Shown in pieces: positions 44,718 to 54,163 of a stretch of 64,000 nucleotides of DNA; position 1 is the stretch's first letter; every line of letters begins with the position of its first letter. This DNA is from Saccharibacillus qingshengii (GTDB lineage: Bacteria > Bacillota > Bacilli > Paenibacillales > Paenibacillaceae), in the NCBI RefSeq assembly GCF_013185195.1, contig NZ_JAAZWC010000023.1, positions 1 through 64,000 on the forward strand. Reading direction: 5' to 3'. Under the pieces are notes generated by a model, which saw only the letters and a program-made list of their open reading frames with translations, was not told where the DNA came from and did no database searches. The position numbers and the translations under genes were made by a program.

Positions 44718-45728
44718 TTACTGAGCTTTTTTCGCGAAGAATTCAAGCGTGCGAACGAGTTGAGCCGTGTAGGACATTTCGTTGTCGTACCAAGCTACTG
44801 TTTTAACGAGCTGCTTGTCGCCAACTGTCATTACGCGGGTTTGCGTAGCGTCGAACAGGGAACCGAAAGTCATACCCTTGATGTCGGACGATACGATTTC
44901 GTCTTCTGTGTAACCGTAAGTTTCCGCGTCGGAAGCAGCTTTCATTGCCGCATTGACTTCGTCAACCGTTACTTTTTTGTCCAGAACCGTTACCAGCTCA
45001 GTCAGGGAACCTGTAGCAACCGGCACGCGTTGTGCAGCGCCGTCAAGTTTGCCTTGCAGCTCAGGGATAACCAGACCGATTGCTTTTGCAGCGCCAGTCG
45101 TGTTAGGAATGATGTTTTCTGCTGCTGCACGGGCACGACGGAAGTCGCCTTTAGGGTGCGGAGCATCCAGAGTGTTCTGGTCGCCTGTGTAAGCGTGGAT
45201 CGTAGTCATGAGACCTTGAACGACGCCGAACTGGTCTTGCAGCGTTTTTGCCATAGGAGCCAGGCAGTTCGTTGTGCAAGATGCGCCGGAGATAACCGTT
45301 TCCGTACCGTCGAGGATCTCGTGGTTAACGTTGTAAACGATTGTCTTCATGTCGCCAGTTGCCGGAGCGGAGATCACGACTTTTTTAGCGCCAGCCGTAA
45401 TGTGCTTCTCAGCGCCTTCTTTGGTTGTAAAGAAGCCTGTGCATTCCAGAACGATGTCAACGCCGAGCTCTCCCCAAGGAAGTTCTTCAGGGTTGCGGTT
45501 CGCCAGAACCTTAACTTCTTTGCCGTTCACTTTGAAGAAGCCGTCGTGTACTTCGACTTCGCCGTTGAACTTGCCTTGCGTTGTATCATATTTCAGCAGG
45601 TGTGCGAGCATTTTCGCATCGGTCAAGTCGTTGATTGCGACAACCTCGATACCTTGCACGTCTTGAATACGGCGGAAAGCCAAACGTCCGATACGACCAA
45701 ATCCGTTAATTCCTACTTTTACAGTCAT
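44718..45728 (-). CDS. gap: glyceraldehyde-3-phosphate dehydrogenase
   Basis: A 336-residue NAD-dependent glycolytic GapA. It has [14 protein letters not shown] for the cofactor, the catalytic cysteine in [12 protein letters not shown], and [30 protein letters not shown] is near the end. It follows cggR on the same strand as the second gene of the operon, as in Bacillus, and is set off by a terminator. Confidence 0.98.
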   Translation of the reverse strand: MTVKVGINGFGRIGRLAFRRIQDVQGIEVVAINDLTDAKMLAHLLKYDTTQGKFNGEVEVHDGFFKVNGKEVKVLANRNPEELPWGELGVDIVLECTGFFTTKEGAEKHITAGAKKVVISAPATGDMKTIVYNVNHEILDGTETVISGASCTTNCLAPMAKTLQDQFGVVQGLMTTIHAYTGDQNTLDAPHPKGDFRRARAAAENIIPNTTGAAKAIGLVIPELQGKLDGAAQRVPVATGSLTELVTVLDKKVTVDEVNAAMKAASDAETYGYTEDEIVSSDIKGMTFGSLFDATQTRVMTVGDKQLVKTVAWYDNEMSYTAQLVRTLEFFAKKAQ

Positions 45729-45832
45729 TGAACAGTTCCTCCTAAGAAAATGGTTTTTGAAGAAATGTTTTCATTTATTCAAGGCGCGTTCCTTCATCAT
45801 GAATGAAAAAGCGTCGCCATGAGTAACACAGG

Positions 45833-46870
45833 TCAATTGCTCTCCAATACGTCTACGATTTCCAGCGCGGCCGCTTCGTCGATCACCAGAATGTCTTCCT
45901 GACCGAACCGCAGTACCGCATGAATCGCCTTCGCTTTCGATCTGCCGCCCGCAATGCCAAGTACGACGTCCGCCGCCTTGATATCGTCGAGTCGGAGCCC
46001 GAGAGTCAGCATGTTATGTACGACGCTGCCGCTCTCGTCGAAGTAATAGCCGAACGATTCGGCCACCGCTCCTTTTTCCTGAAGCCCGCCGGTTGTCTGT
46101 TCATCCAGCTTCCGTCTTCTCGCCATATCCACCGCGTTGCCGATGCCGTGCACAATGATGCGCGCGGTCCGGATCTCGCGGACGATTTCCTGGATGTTCG
46201 GGTCGTGTACGAGCGATTCGTACGCTTCCCGGCTCAAAAGATCGGGCACATGCAGCAGCCGGTAATCGGCGCTTACACGTTTGGCCATGTTGGAAGCGAT
46301 GGTATTGGCTTGGATTTCCAGGCTTTCGCCCAGTCCTCCGCGAGCCGGAACGAACCAGCTCCCTTTGAGGGGGCCGTTCACCGGATAGGTCAGCTGCTCC
46401 GCCATCTCGGCCAGAGTCGTGCCTCCCGTTACGGCCACCACGTCTCCACCCCGCATGACGCCGAGCAGCGCTTTGGCTCCGGCTTTGCCGAGCTCGCGCT
46501 TGGAGAGGGGCGATTCCTCGCAGTTTCCCGGAACAACCACAACTTTCTGCAGTCCGTAGAAACGGCGAATCTTCTCTTCCAAATTGGACAATCCCACTAA
46601 TTCCTTCAATACCGGTTCCAGACGCTCAAGAAGGAGTTGTCCGGCATCGCTGATCCGCATGCCCGCCGTGTCCGTTTCAATCAAGCCCTGCGCTTTCAGC
46701 AGATCGGTCTCGGCTCTCAGCACGCGTTCGGTCATCTGAAGGGAATGAGCCAGTGTTCGGCGTCCCGTCGTGCCCGTCAGCATAATCTGATGTAGGATGG
46801 TATACCGTTTCTTGAGAGTTTCCATGAGATCGGGAAGCAGCTGCTGCTGAATTTCGAGAATGTTCTGCAT
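45833..46870 (-). CDS. cggR: central glycolytic genes regulator
   Basis: A 345-residue SorC/DeoR-type repressor. The N-terminal helix-turn-helix is seen in GRRTLAHSLQMTERVLRAET. The sugar-binding part has VVPGNCEESPLSKRELG, AVTGGTTLAEMAE and VLGIAGGRSKAKAI. CggR represses gap and the glycolytic operon and is released by fructose-1,6-bisphosphate. The ATG at 46870 is preferred because AGAGGTGG lies just before it. Its operator is upstream at 46919-46954. Confidence 0.95.
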   Translation of the reverse strand: MQNILEIQQQLLPDLMETLKKRYTILHQIMLTGTTGRRTLAHSLQMTERVLRAETDLLKAQGLIETDTAGMRISDAGQLLLERLEPVLKELVGLSNLEEKIRRFYGLQKVVVVPGNCEESPLSKRELGKAGAKALLGVMRGGDVVAVTGGTTLAEMAEQLTYPVNGPLKGSWFVPARGGLGESLEIQANTIASNMAKRVSADYRLLHVPDLLSREAYESLVHDPNIQEIVREIRTARIIVHGIGNAVDMARRRKLDEQTTGGLQEKGAVAESFGYYFDESGSVVHNMLTLGLRLDDIKAADVVLGIAGGRSKAKAIHAVLRFGQEDILVIDEAAALEIVDVLESN

Positions 46871-46918
46871 GCGTTCCACCTCTGCAAACTTCGTCTGCCC
46901 GTATAATTTAAATCAGTG

Positions 46919-46954
46919 GACATCTATTGTCCCGGGAACGCTTTTTATGTCCCA
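46919..46954 (-). promoter_or_regulatory. CggR operator
   Basis: On the minus strand TGGGAC-N6-AGCG-N4-CGGGAC-N6-TGTC. This matches the spacing of the known CggR site (CGGGACN6TGTCN4CGGGACN6TGTC); the downstream half is perfect and the upstream half degenerate. It lies just downstream of the promoter, so bound CggR would block transcription. Confidence 0.88.
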
Positions 46955-46959
46955 CACCT

Positions 46960-46988
46960 AGTTTAACCAATTTGACGTCGTGATGCAA
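46960..46988 (-). promoter_or_regulatory. promoter of the cggR-gap operon
   Basis: TTGCAT, 17 bases, TAAACT on the minus strand, directly upstream of the CggR operator. Confidence 0.65.
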
Positions 46989-47170
46989 GCTTTGCCATGC
47001 CTATATTTTGGATTCTTTCGATTGCGTTCCCGCGCTACTATATATAGGCAAAAAACGACCGACAAGCGCATGATGTAGGGGTGTTTTTGTCCTCTTTTTC
47101 ACAATTTTCGCAGGGCTTGCAATTTCGCTTGGCGCCTAGTATAATAATCATTGCTGCTGTTTATAAGCGT

Positions 47171-47245
47171 GCGCCCGTGGTCCAATGGATATGACGTAGG
47201 CCTCCGAAGCCTGAGATCCAAGTTCGATTCTTGGCGGGCGCGCCA
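47171..47245 (+). tRNA. tRNA-Arg (CCG)
   Basis: A 75-base tRNA with acceptor stem GCGCCCG/CGGGCGC, anticodon loop CTCCGAA (anticodon CCG, reading CGG), T-arm with GTTCGATTC and an encoded CCA end. Confidence 0.95.
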
Positions 47246-47357
47246 TTATTTTTACAGCATCTCCGCTTTCCGAACGGTTCCATAATTGGAAGCCCGTTAT
47301 TATTTAACTGTATTTTTCCTTTCTGACGCCGATATCGGCTATTTTTTTTGCATAAAG

Positions 47358-47374
47358 TTTGACTTTCTTTGACT
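47358..47374. promoter_or_regulatory. CtsR operator of clpP
   Basis: The heptad direct repeat TTTGACT-TTC-TTTGACT (its complement AGTCAAA-GAA-AGTCAAA) is the CtsR site. Its second heptad overlaps the -35 hexamer TTGACT at 47369, and TATCAT follows after 17 bases. Heat-stress control of clpP by CtsR is expected. Confidence 0.88.
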
Positions 47375-47522
47375 TTGTGTTTGGGATTGTTTATCATATG
47401 GGTAATACCAGCTGGACGTTTATCGGGCCTTCGTTTGCACAAGGTTCGACAGCTCATCCAGCCTGGGCATCCATTCCAATTCTAAGAGCGGACTTCATCC
47501 GTTCACAAGGAGGTTTTTCACT

Positions 47523-48125
47523 GTGGGTTACATTCCTATGGTCGTTGAACAAAGCAACCGCGGCGAGAGAGCTTACGATATTTACTCCCGTCTGCTGAAA
47601 GACCGGATCATCTTCCTCGGTACCGAAGTCAACGATGTCGTGGCCAACGCGATCATCGCACAGCTCCTGTTCCTCGAAGCGGAAGATCCGGAGAAGGACA
47701 TCTACCTTTACATTAACAGCCCGGGCGGTTCGATCACGGCCGGCATGGCGATTTTCGATACGATGCAGTTCATTAAGGCGGACGTATCCACGATCTGCGT
47801 CGGCATGGCCGCTTCGATGGGCGCATTCCTGCTGAACGCCGGCGCCAAGGGCAAGCGTTTTGCCCTGCCGAACAGCGAGATTATGATTCACCAACCGCTC
47901 GGCGGCGCTCAGGGTCAGGCTTCGGATATCGAAATCCGTGCCCGCCGCATCCTCGCGCTGCGCGACAAGCTGAACCGCATCCTCTCCGAGCGTACCGGCC
48001 AACCGCTGGAACGCATCGAAAAAGACACGGACCGCGATTACTTCATGGAAGCTGCTGCGGCAGCCGAATACGGCATTATCGATAAAGTGATCGAGAAACC
48101 GATTGCCGAAGCCGGCGTGAAGTAA
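47523..48125 (+). CDS. clpP: ATP-dependent Clp protease proteolytic subunit
   Basis: A 200-residue serine protease. The catalytic serine is in [11 protein letters not shown], the histidine in [14 protein letters not shown], and the aspartate in the DTDRDYFM region. It forms the double-ring chamber fed by ClpX or ClpC. tmRNA-tagged proteins from the ssrA/smpB genes of this window are among its targets. The start is a GTG after ACAAGGAGG. A CtsR site controls it, and a terminator follows. Confidence 0.97.
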   Translation: MGYIPMVVEQSNRGERAYDIYSRLLKDRIIFLGTEVNDVVANAIIAQLLFLEAEDPEKDIYLYINSPGGSITAGMAIFDTMQFIKADVSTICVGMAASMGAFLLNAGAKGKRFALPNSEIMIHQPLGGAQGQASDIEIRARRILALRDKLNRILSERTGQPLERIEKDTDRDYFMEAAAAAEYGIIDKVIEKPIAEAGVK

Positions 48126-48138
48126 ACCGATTATCTCT

Positions 48139-48179
48139 TAAAAAAACAGCCGTCCGGCTTGCGCCGGACGGCTGTTTTG
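48139..48179 (+). terminator. terminator of clpP
   Basis: AAACAGCCGTCCGGC and GCCGGACGGCTGTTTT arms with a short loop. Confidence 0.9.
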
Positions 48180-48368
48180 CGTAGATTGGCGCAACTCGGC
48201 GCTCATCAGCCTGGATTTGCGGTCAGTTACGGTCATCGCCGTGCCTGTATCGGTCATTTGCGTTCATTTGCGTTCATGAGGCGGTCATTACGCAACCGCA
48301 CCGCTTCGTCTGCGTAATAGGTGCAGATACATAATCATTCGCACCTACATCCGAGGAGGGCAATGCCC

Positions 48369-49151
48369 ATGCAGTTTCGCCATAACGATTTTCGCGTCTT
48401 CAGTTCGCTCCGCAGAGAAAATATGATTATCGAAGTCATCCAGGCTGGCGGACTGCCGGAGAATTATAACGCCGACTTGGCCAAGTCCGTGAACCATCAC
48501 GATTCGGAACGTTTCGGCTGGCAGCAGGTGCGTATCCTGCTCGACAATTCTTCCGCCATTCTCGAAGCGGGCGCCCTGCAGTTCATGTTCGGCAATATTG
48601 AAATGGAGAACCGCTCCGGCGGCGTGGGCGGCTTCGCCAAGAAGTTCGTCGGCAGCGCCGTAACGGGCGAAACCGCGAGCAAGCCGGTCTACCGCGGCAC
48701 GGGCGAGATCTACCTGGAGCCCAAACGCAAAGACTTCACGCTGATCGAGCTTGCGCCGGGCGAAGAGATCATCGTGGACGACGGCCTGTTCTACTGCGCG
48801 GAAAATACGGTCAAAGTCGGCGTCGCCAAGCAGGGTAACGCCTCGACGGCTCTGTTCGGCGGCGAAGGGCTGTTCCAGACGAAGATCACGGCGTCGGACA
48901 GCAGTTACGTCGTACTGGAACTGCCCGTTCCGGAATATGAGCTTGTCCGCTATGAGCTCAAGGGAGAAACGCTCAAAGTCGACGGAACCTTCGCGGTGCT
49001 GCGCAGCAGCACGATCGAATTCTCGGTTGAACGCTCCACCAAATCGCTGATCGGCTCGGCTTCGTCCGGCGAAGGCATGCTCCAGACGTTCCGTGGGCAC
49101 GGCGAAGTGTGGCTCGCGCCGACACTGCCGATGCGTGCCGGTCCTTTCTAA
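48369..49151 (+). CDS. AIM24/TIGR00266-family protein
   Basis: A 260-residue, beta-rich protein of the AIM24 family, whose yeast member is mitochondrial. The bacterial role is unknown. Visible family traits are repeated short strands with glycine turns, such as FKFGNIE-like FMFGNIEMEN, YRGTGEIYLEP, EEIIVDDGLFYCAE, GEGLFQTKI and FRGHGEVWLAP. No signal peptide or membrane segment is present. ATG 48363 is only three bases from the AGGAGG site, so ATG 48369 is preferred. It is transcribed alone and ends at a bidirectional terminator. Confidence 0.8.
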   Translation: MQFRHNDFRVFSSLRRENMIIEVIQAGGLPENYNADLAKSVNHHDSERFGWQQVRILLDNSSAILEAGALQFMFGNIEMENRSGGVGGFAKKFVGSAVTGETASKPVYRGTGEIYLEPKRKDFTLIELAPGEEIIVDDGLFYCAENTVKVGVAKQGNASTALFGGEGLFQTKITASDSSYVVLELPVPEYELVRYELKGETLKVDGTFAVLRSSTIEFSVERSTKSLIGSASSGEGMLQTFRGHGEVWLAPTLPMRAGPF

Positions 49152-49197
49152 CCCCGACACGCTGCGGCCTTTGTTATCCAACCCTCACGGCGTATCC

Positions 49198-49242
49198 AAA
49201 AAAGCCCCGGACTTTCCGTATACACGGAAGTCCGGGGCTTTG
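49198..49242. terminator. bidirectional terminator
   Basis: AAAGCCCCGGACTTCCG-type arms pair perfectly around TATAC, with A- and T-tracts on either side. It serves the AIM24-like gene and the Rrf2 gene. Confidence 0.85.
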
Positions 49243-49254
49243 CTTATCGTCTGC

Positions 49255-49719
49255 TCAACGGCCCAACAAAGCGGAGAAATCGGGCAGCTCCAGACCTTCG
49301 AGCTGCGAGATATCGCCTGCAACGTCGGCAGCGGTCTTCTCTTCGAGGACACGCTCCATGGCCTGCTGTGCCGACAAGAAGATCGGATTCATCGCGGCCT
49401 GGATATTGCGGCCGACTTCGCAGTTCGGGTTCGGGCTGTCGTGCAGCGCGAACAATCCGCCTTCCCCAACCGCTCCCACCGCTTTGTAGACTTCCAGCAG
49501 CGTAATGGAAGACAGCGGCTTCTTGAGACGCGCGCCCGCGATCCCGGCTCTGGCTTCGACCAATCCGGCGCGGCCGAGCATGCCGGTGATCCGCCGGATC
49601 ACCACCGGATTCGTATTGACGCTTGACGCCATAAATTCCGAAGTCGCCGTGCCGGGAGCCGAAACGCTCAGCAGGATCAGGATATGCACGGCTACCGGAA
49701 ATTTCGTGCTGATATTCAC
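49255..49719 (-). CDS. Rrf2-family transcriptional regulator
   Basis: A 154-residue regulator with the Rrf2 winged helix: ISTKFPVAVHILILL, then SSVNTNPVVIRRITGMLGRA and GLVEARAGIAGA. A single cysteine (NPNCEVG) occupies the region where iron-sulfur or thiol-sensing Rrf2 proteins carry cysteines; the triple-cysteine cluster is absent. It is thus closer to YwnA-type members. A GTG start follows GGGAGAAATGCGAA. Its promoter overlaps a short dyad, suggesting autoregulation. Confidence 0.85.
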   Translation of the reverse strand: MNISTKFPVAVHILILLSVSAPGTATSEFMASSVNTNPVVIRRITGMLGRAGLVEARAGIAGARLKKPLSSITLLEVYKAVGAVGEGGLFALHDSPNPNCEVGRNIQAAMNPIFLSAQQAMERVLEEKTAADVAGDISQLEGLELPDFSALLGR

Positions 49720-49767
49720 TTCGCATTTCTCCCTTCCGACGCTTCATCTGGATGTTTTCGTGAAACC

Positions 49768-49796
49768 ATTCTAGTTACATTGACCGACAAAGTCAA
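49768..49796 (-). promoter_or_regulatory. promoter and dyad of the Rrf2 gene
   Basis: On the minus strand TTGACT, a 17-base spacer and TAGAAT. The -35 and spacer contain TTGAC...GTCAA, a likely self-binding site. Confidence 0.65.
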
Positions 49797-50884
49797 CCTT
49801 TGGTCGTTTGCGCGCTGCAGATAATCTGTGTCCATCCGAAGCGGTCTTCCAGATCTCCGCGCTGAAGCGCAGTCAGCTCATCGTACAGACGGCGCGTCCA
49901 TTCGCCTGTCTCTCCGCTGCCGATCTTGAACGTCTTGCCGTTCCAGCCGATTTCGCCGATTGGCGAAACAACGGCCGCTGTGCCGGTACCGAAAGCTTCC
50001 AGCAGCGTACCGTCTTCGGCGCAGCCGCAGAGTTCGTCGATCGTAATCGGACGCTCTTCGACGTCATAACCGAAATCACGAAGCATATGAATCGCCGAGT
50101 CGCGGGTGATGCCGTTCAGAATGCTTCCGCTGAGCGAAGGCGTTACGATCTGGTCGCCGATCCGGAAGAAGACGTTCATGCTGCCTACTTCTTCGACGTA
50201 TTGGCGGTGTACGCCGTCCAGCCAGAGCACCTGCGAGTAGCCGGCTCCGTATGCGTTCTCCTGCGCCTGCATGCTCGCCGCGTAGTTGCCGGCCGTCTTG
50301 GCTTCGCCGACACCGCCTGCAACCGCCCGCACATCGCGCGTCTCCACGTGAATTCGAACCGGATTCAGACCTTCCGCATAGTACGCGCCGACCGGCGACA
50401 GAATGATCATCATCTTATACTGGAGCGACGGATTCGCGCCCAGATGGTTCTCCGTTGCAATCGCAAACGGACGGATGTAGAGCGACGTTCCCGGTTCGGA
50501 AGGCACCCAGCTGCGATCGAGCTTGATCAGCTCTTTGAGCGATTCCAGAACGAACGTCTCGTCGATCTCGGGAATACTCATCCGGCGGCAGGAGCGGTTG
50601 AAGCGCTCGAAGTTCTTCTCCGGACGGAACAGACGGATATTGCCGTCTTCGCCAACGTATGCTTTCATGCCTTCGAAGATAGTCTGGCCGTAATGAAAGA
50701 CCTTGGCGGCCGGGTCCATCGGGATCGGTCCGTAAGGAACGATCTTGGCGTCGTGCCAGCCTTCGCCCTTTTTGTAATCCATCGTAAACATATGGTCCGT
50801 CATATAAACGCCAAACGACAGGTTGGCGGTATCCGGTTTCGGTTTGTGCTGCACTGCCTTTTCGATCTTCAGTTCACCCTGCAT
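49793..50884 (-). CDS. ilvE: branched-chain amino acid aminotransferase
   Basis: A 363-residue fold-type IV PLP enzyme of the longer BCAT2-like group. It catalyses the last step of leucine, isoleucine and valine synthesis and the first of their breakdown. Features include FHYGQTIFEGMKAY, RRMSIPEID, TAGNYAASMQAQ with the PLP-binding region, VLWLDG and EAFGTGTAAVVSPIG. AGAGGAGC precedes the ATG at 50884. It diverges from a LysR gene across a 110-base gap that contains a short AT-rich dyad near 50929-50943. Confidence 0.93.
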   Translation of the reverse strand: MQGELKIEKAVQHKPKPDTANLSFGVYMTDHMFTMDYKKGEGWHDAKIVPYGPIPMDPAAKVFHYGQTIFEGMKAYVGEDGNIRLFRPEKNFERFNRSCRRMSIPEIDETFVLESLKELIKLDRSWVPSEPGTSLYIRPFAIATENHLGANPSLQYKMMIILSPVGAYYAEGLNPVRIHVETRDVRAVAGGVGEAKTAGNYAASMQAQENAYGAGYSQVLWLDGVHRQYVEEVGSMNVFFRIGDQIVTPSLSGSILNGITRDSAIHMLRDFGYDVEERPITIDELCGCAEDGTLLEAFGTGTAAVVSPIGEIGWNGKTFKIGSGETGEWTRRLYDELTALQRGDLEDRFGWTQIICSAQTTKG

Positions 50885-50994
50885 GATGCACGCTCCTCTT
50901 TTTATATTGAATCCTATCATCGTCTTACCTATATTAATAATATCCTTTTCGTCGGTTCTGCATACCCCAAAAGTATGAAAGGAGGAGAAAAAAG

Positions 50995-51921
50995 ATGGAT
51001 TTGCGCCAGCTGCGCTATTTTGCAGCCGTGATCAAGGAAGGACAGATCACTTCCGCCGCCAAAAAACTGAATATGGAGCAGCCTCCGCTGAGCCGTCAGA
51101 TGAAGATGCTCGAAGAAGAACTGGGCACGCCCCTGTTCGACCGCACCGGCCGGAAACTGGTACCGACCGAAGCAGGCAGACGGCTGTATGAACGGGCCGA
51201 AGAAATGCTGGTGAATCTCGAAGAAACGCTGCTGGAGATTCGGGAACTGGGAGAAGGCGTCGGCGGCACCCTCTCGATCGGAGCGGTCGTCTCCTGCGTG
51301 TCGCTGCTGCCGGATGCGATTGAACGTTTCGGCAAAGAATATCCGGCGGTTACTTTCAAGATTCAGGAAGGCGACCACTTCCAGTTGGCCGAGCTGCTGC
51401 GCAAAAGGCAGATCGAGCTGATCGTCGCCCGCCTGCCGTTTGAAGCTCCGCCGGGGGCGGACGATTACGGAATCGCTTCTCTTCCGCCTGATCCGTTGGC
51501 CGCTGCGGTACCGACGGCCTGGGCCGAATACGCGGGGCGCCGAAGTCTTCGCCTGGAGGAACTTTCAAGGCGGCCTTTTCTGACGCTCAAGACCGACCGG
51601 ACCACCGGCATGCACGAAAGGATCATGCAGGCATTCGCCGCGGAAGGCAGCGTTCCCCGGATTTTTTGCGAATGTTCCAGCGTGGCCGTCATCTTGGCTC
51701 TGGTCGCCCAGGGACTCGGTGCCGCCCTGCTTCCCCGTTCGGTGCTGTCTTCGTTTCGCTCGGAAGATTTCGGGATGCTCGAACTGGAAGACGCCGCTTT
51801 GCAGGCCGAAGTCGGACTGGTCTGGCTGCAGGATCGCTATCTGTCGAGAAGCGCGGAGCGTTTTATCGAAGAACTGATCGGGCAGCCGGAACGTGCGGCA
51901 TTCCGGGCGCCCCTGCCTTGA
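50995..51921 (+). CDS. LysR-family transcriptional regulator
   Basis: A 308-residue regulator. The N-terminal winged helix reads DLRQLRYFAAVIKEGQITSA with MEQPPLSRQMKMLEEELG. A two-lobe co-inducer-binding domain follows (GTLSIGAV, ELIVARLPFE, VAQGLGAALLPRSV). It is divergent from ilvE, so control of ilvE and of itself is likely but not shown. GGAGGAGAAAAAAG precedes the ATG. A terminator follows. Confidence 0.92.
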   Translation: MDLRQLRYFAAVIKEGQITSAAKKLNMEQPPLSRQMKMLEEELGTPLFDRTGRKLVPTEAGRRLYERAEEMLVNLEETLLEIRELGEGVGGTLSIGAVVSCVSLLPDAIERFGKEYPAVTFKIQEGDHFQLAELLRKRQIELIVARLPFEAPPGADDYGIASLPPDPLAAAVPTAWAEYAGRRSLRLEELSRRPFLTLKTDRTTGMHERIMQAFAAEGSVPRIFCECSSVAVILALVAQGLGAALLPRSVLSSFRSEDFGMLELEDAALQAEVGLVWLQDRYLSRSAERFIEELIGQPERAAFRAPLP

Positions 51922-51933
51922 GCCGAACACGAG

Positions 51934-51981
51934 CAAAGCCCGGAGCGGCGCGATAACTTTCGCGCGGCTCCGGGCTTTTTG
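51934..51981 (+). terminator. terminator of the lysR gene
   Basis: AAAGCCCGGAGC and GCTCCGGGCTTTTT arms with an inner GCGCG pairing. Confidence 0.85.
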
Positions 51982-52039
51982 TACGGCGGGTAAGCGAACC
52001 GGCCGTCGATCTTATAGGGTCATTTCGCCAACGTTCCGC

Positions 52040-53149
52040 TTACAGTCCCGCGAACGGATTCGTTCCTTTTGGAAGCAGGGAAGCGAAGGTGAAGTCAAAA
52101 GACGGAATACCTGCCGCGTAAGGCGTATATTCATACTGCTGGAAGAAGATCGTAACTCCGCCATTTCTGACGTAGAATCCAGGAGTGCTGCCGATCGTTT
52201 TGAAGCCGTCCGCTTCCAGCAGCGAGCCGTCTTTCTTGAACTGCGCGGCGATCTTCTTGTCGATGGCACTGCGGTAGTCCGGATTGGATTTCAGCAGTTG
52301 GGCCAGCGTGACGTTCTTGCCGGTTTTGACATTGAAGTTGTATGCCGTTTGAACGGTACCGCCGTGCGCACCGCCGTAGAACGAGTAATCCTGCAGCACG
52401 ACGCTGAACAGGCCGTCTTTGTTGTAAGAGATCATGTAATTGGCATCGGCTTCGTAATGCATTTCGCCGGGAAGCTCTCCGAATTCTTTGACTCGTCCTT
52501 CAAAGTCTTTCTGAAAAGCCTGCGCGTGCTGCTTAAGCGCAGCATTGATCTTGGAGATGCCGGCTCCGCTGCCGGACAGCTGCGGATAACGGATATCGAC
52601 GATTCCGTCTTTCACTTTGCTCTCCAGCTTCTTCTCGGTTACGGTTACGCCCGCAGCGGCAGTCGGCTTCAGAGCCAGAGTGCCCGACGCGGCGTTCCAT
52701 ACGGAATCGATGCCCGCATAATCGCGCAGCAGGGAGCTTGGAAGGTACATGACTCCGTTGTTGACCCGGCCTTCTTCACGAAGTCCGACTCCGTTTGCAC
52801 CCACCCAGACTTTGCCCTGGTAAGGCGAAAGGGTCAGTTTATTCGGCGATGTGCCAAGCTGGTACAGTCCGGTCGTCTTATCGTAGGTGAACGACAGGCC
52901 TGCGGCTTTCGCCAACGTTTTTACCGGAATGTAAGTGGTGCCGGAAGCTTGAAAAGCCGCGGCTCCGATGGCTTTGCCATTCCAGGTGACTTTCACGTTT
53001 TTCGCTGCTGTTGTACTCGAAACCGCGGAAGCGGCGTGCGCCTGGGAAGTCCCCGTCCAAGCGGCGGTCGGCAGCAGAAGACCTGCGGTCAGGACGGCGG
53101 CCGTCATCATTTTCGTCGTTTTATTGAATGTTTGTTTGGTGTAGTTCAT
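52040..53149 (-). CDS. secreted copper-amine-oxidase-N-like and DUF3298 protein
   Basis: A 369-residue exported protein. A signal peptide (MMTAAVLTAGLLLPTAAW, cut near AHA) is followed by a stalk-like domain of the copper amine oxidase N type: VTWNGKAIGAAAFQ, TYIPVKTLAKAAGLSF and MYLPSSLLRDYAG. The C-terminal 190 residues (IVDIRYPQLSG, VVLQDYSFYGGAHG, GVTIFFQQYEYTPYAAG) match DUF3298/DUF4163, as in the RsiV anti-sigma factor. It has no membrane anchor apart from the signal. A cell-envelope or lysozyme-sensing role is only a guess. Confidence 0.8.
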   Translation of the reverse strand: MNYTKQTFNKTTKMMTAAVLTAGLLLPTAAWTGTSQAHAASAVSSTTAAKNVKVTWNGKAIGAAAFQASGTTYIPVKTLAKAAGLSFTYDKTTGLYQLGTSPNKLTLSPYQGKVWVGANGVGLREEGRVNNGVMYLPSSLLRDYAGIDSVWNAASGTLALKPTAAAGVTVTEKKLESKVKDGIVDIRYPQLSGSGAGISKINAALKQHAQAFQKDFEGRVKEFGELPGEMHYEADANYMISYNKDGLFSVVLQDYSFYGGAHGGTVQTAYNFNVKTGKNVTLAQLLKSNPDYRSAIDKKIAAQFKKDGSLLEADGFKTIGSTPGFYVRNGGVTIFFQQYEYTPYAAGIPSFDFTFASLLPKGTNPFAGL

Positions 53150-53308
53150 TTCATTCAGCTCCTTCGCATCGTCGCGATGTCTATGTCTCTATCCCTTAGT
53201 GATTATAAAGGAGCCGACGCGGGAATGGATGACAAGAAGCGTTACAGTATTGCAACTCCAGCCCGGGCTTTTTTACAAAATTGTCAAAATTCCCGGCAGG
53301 ATTTTAAC

Positions 53309-53938
53309 TTACGCATCGGCGCCTTCGTTTCCTTCCTGCCAGCGGGGCGCACTCATAATGCTCGAGAGTCGGCCTCCCGGAGGTGCGGGACGTACCGGGA
53401 AATCCAGTTCCAGAATGATCATCGGCAGTCTGCCTCTTTCCAGATTGCGATCGGCAAAATATCCATAGAACGAATACAGAGACCCGCAGGGATAATTGTC
53501 GGCATCGGACTCCTCGTAAGCGCGGAAAACGGCATCGCTCTCGATATCACTGAAATCCGGCTGCCGCTTCAAGTCCGCCGCATAATCGGATCCCGTCTCG
53601 AGGCATCCGCCTTTCTCTACGTTTTCCGTAAACCATTCCAGCATACGGTCCAGCAGGCGGGCAGGGCGGCTGGGGGAAGCGATCAGAATTTCGGGATGTC
53701 CGAAGCTGTATTCCAATCCAACCGTAAACGCATAGTTCATTCCTTCGTCGGAGAGCACGATCGGCACCCAGCCGTTTTGCATAAGCTGCGGAAGATAGGA
53801 CAGTCTTTTCCGTGCAAAATCCGCATATTCACTGCAAAATAGCGAGTAACGTTCGATCAGATTGCGGCCGGGATTTTCATGCAGCAGGTCTCGATAATAT
53901 TGTTTTTGGGTTTCGGGAATGTTTAATGTTTCGATCAC
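53309..53938 (-). CDS. DUF4262-like protein
   Basis: A 209-residue protein whose centre, LSDEGMNYAFTVGLEYSFGH followed by PEILIASP, fits the DUF4262 pattern. No catalytic motif is recognised. It starts at GTG 53938, after GAGGTGATTCCA. The family is uncharacterised. It is upstream of, and on the same strand as, the DUF3298 protein, but 160 bases separate them. Confidence 0.7.
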   Translation of the reverse strand: MIETLNIPETQKQYYRDLLHENPGRNLIERYSLFCSEYADFARKRLSYLPQLMQNGWVPIVLSDEGMNYAFTVGLEYSFGHPEILIASPSRPARLLDRMLEWFTENVEKGGCLETGSDYAADLKRQPDFSDIESDAVFRAYEESDADNYPCGSLYSFYGYFADRNLERGRLPMIILELDFPVRPAPPGGRLSSIMSAPRWQEGNEGADA

Positions 53939-54101
53939 TGGAATCACCTCGCTTTTCGGTTCCGAAGAATTTGTAACCACGTTCGTTTCTTACTCCTTCT
54001 TTAAACCTCACATCCATTTCCAAACAGTTTAACGGTCTTTTTTTGTAAAATATTCATCCTCTGCATAACGAAAAAACCCCCGTCCGGCGCGTATTTAAGC
54101 A

Positions 54102-54141
54102 AGAAAGCCGCCTTCGCGCAGGGCGCAGGCGGCTTTCTTTA
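54102..54141 (-). terminator. terminator of the SIMPL gene
   Basis: AAGAAAGCCGCCT and AGGCGGCTTTCTTT arms pair around a GC loop. Confidence 0.8.
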
Positions 54142-54163
54142 TTCAGCGATGTCGGCGGAACGT

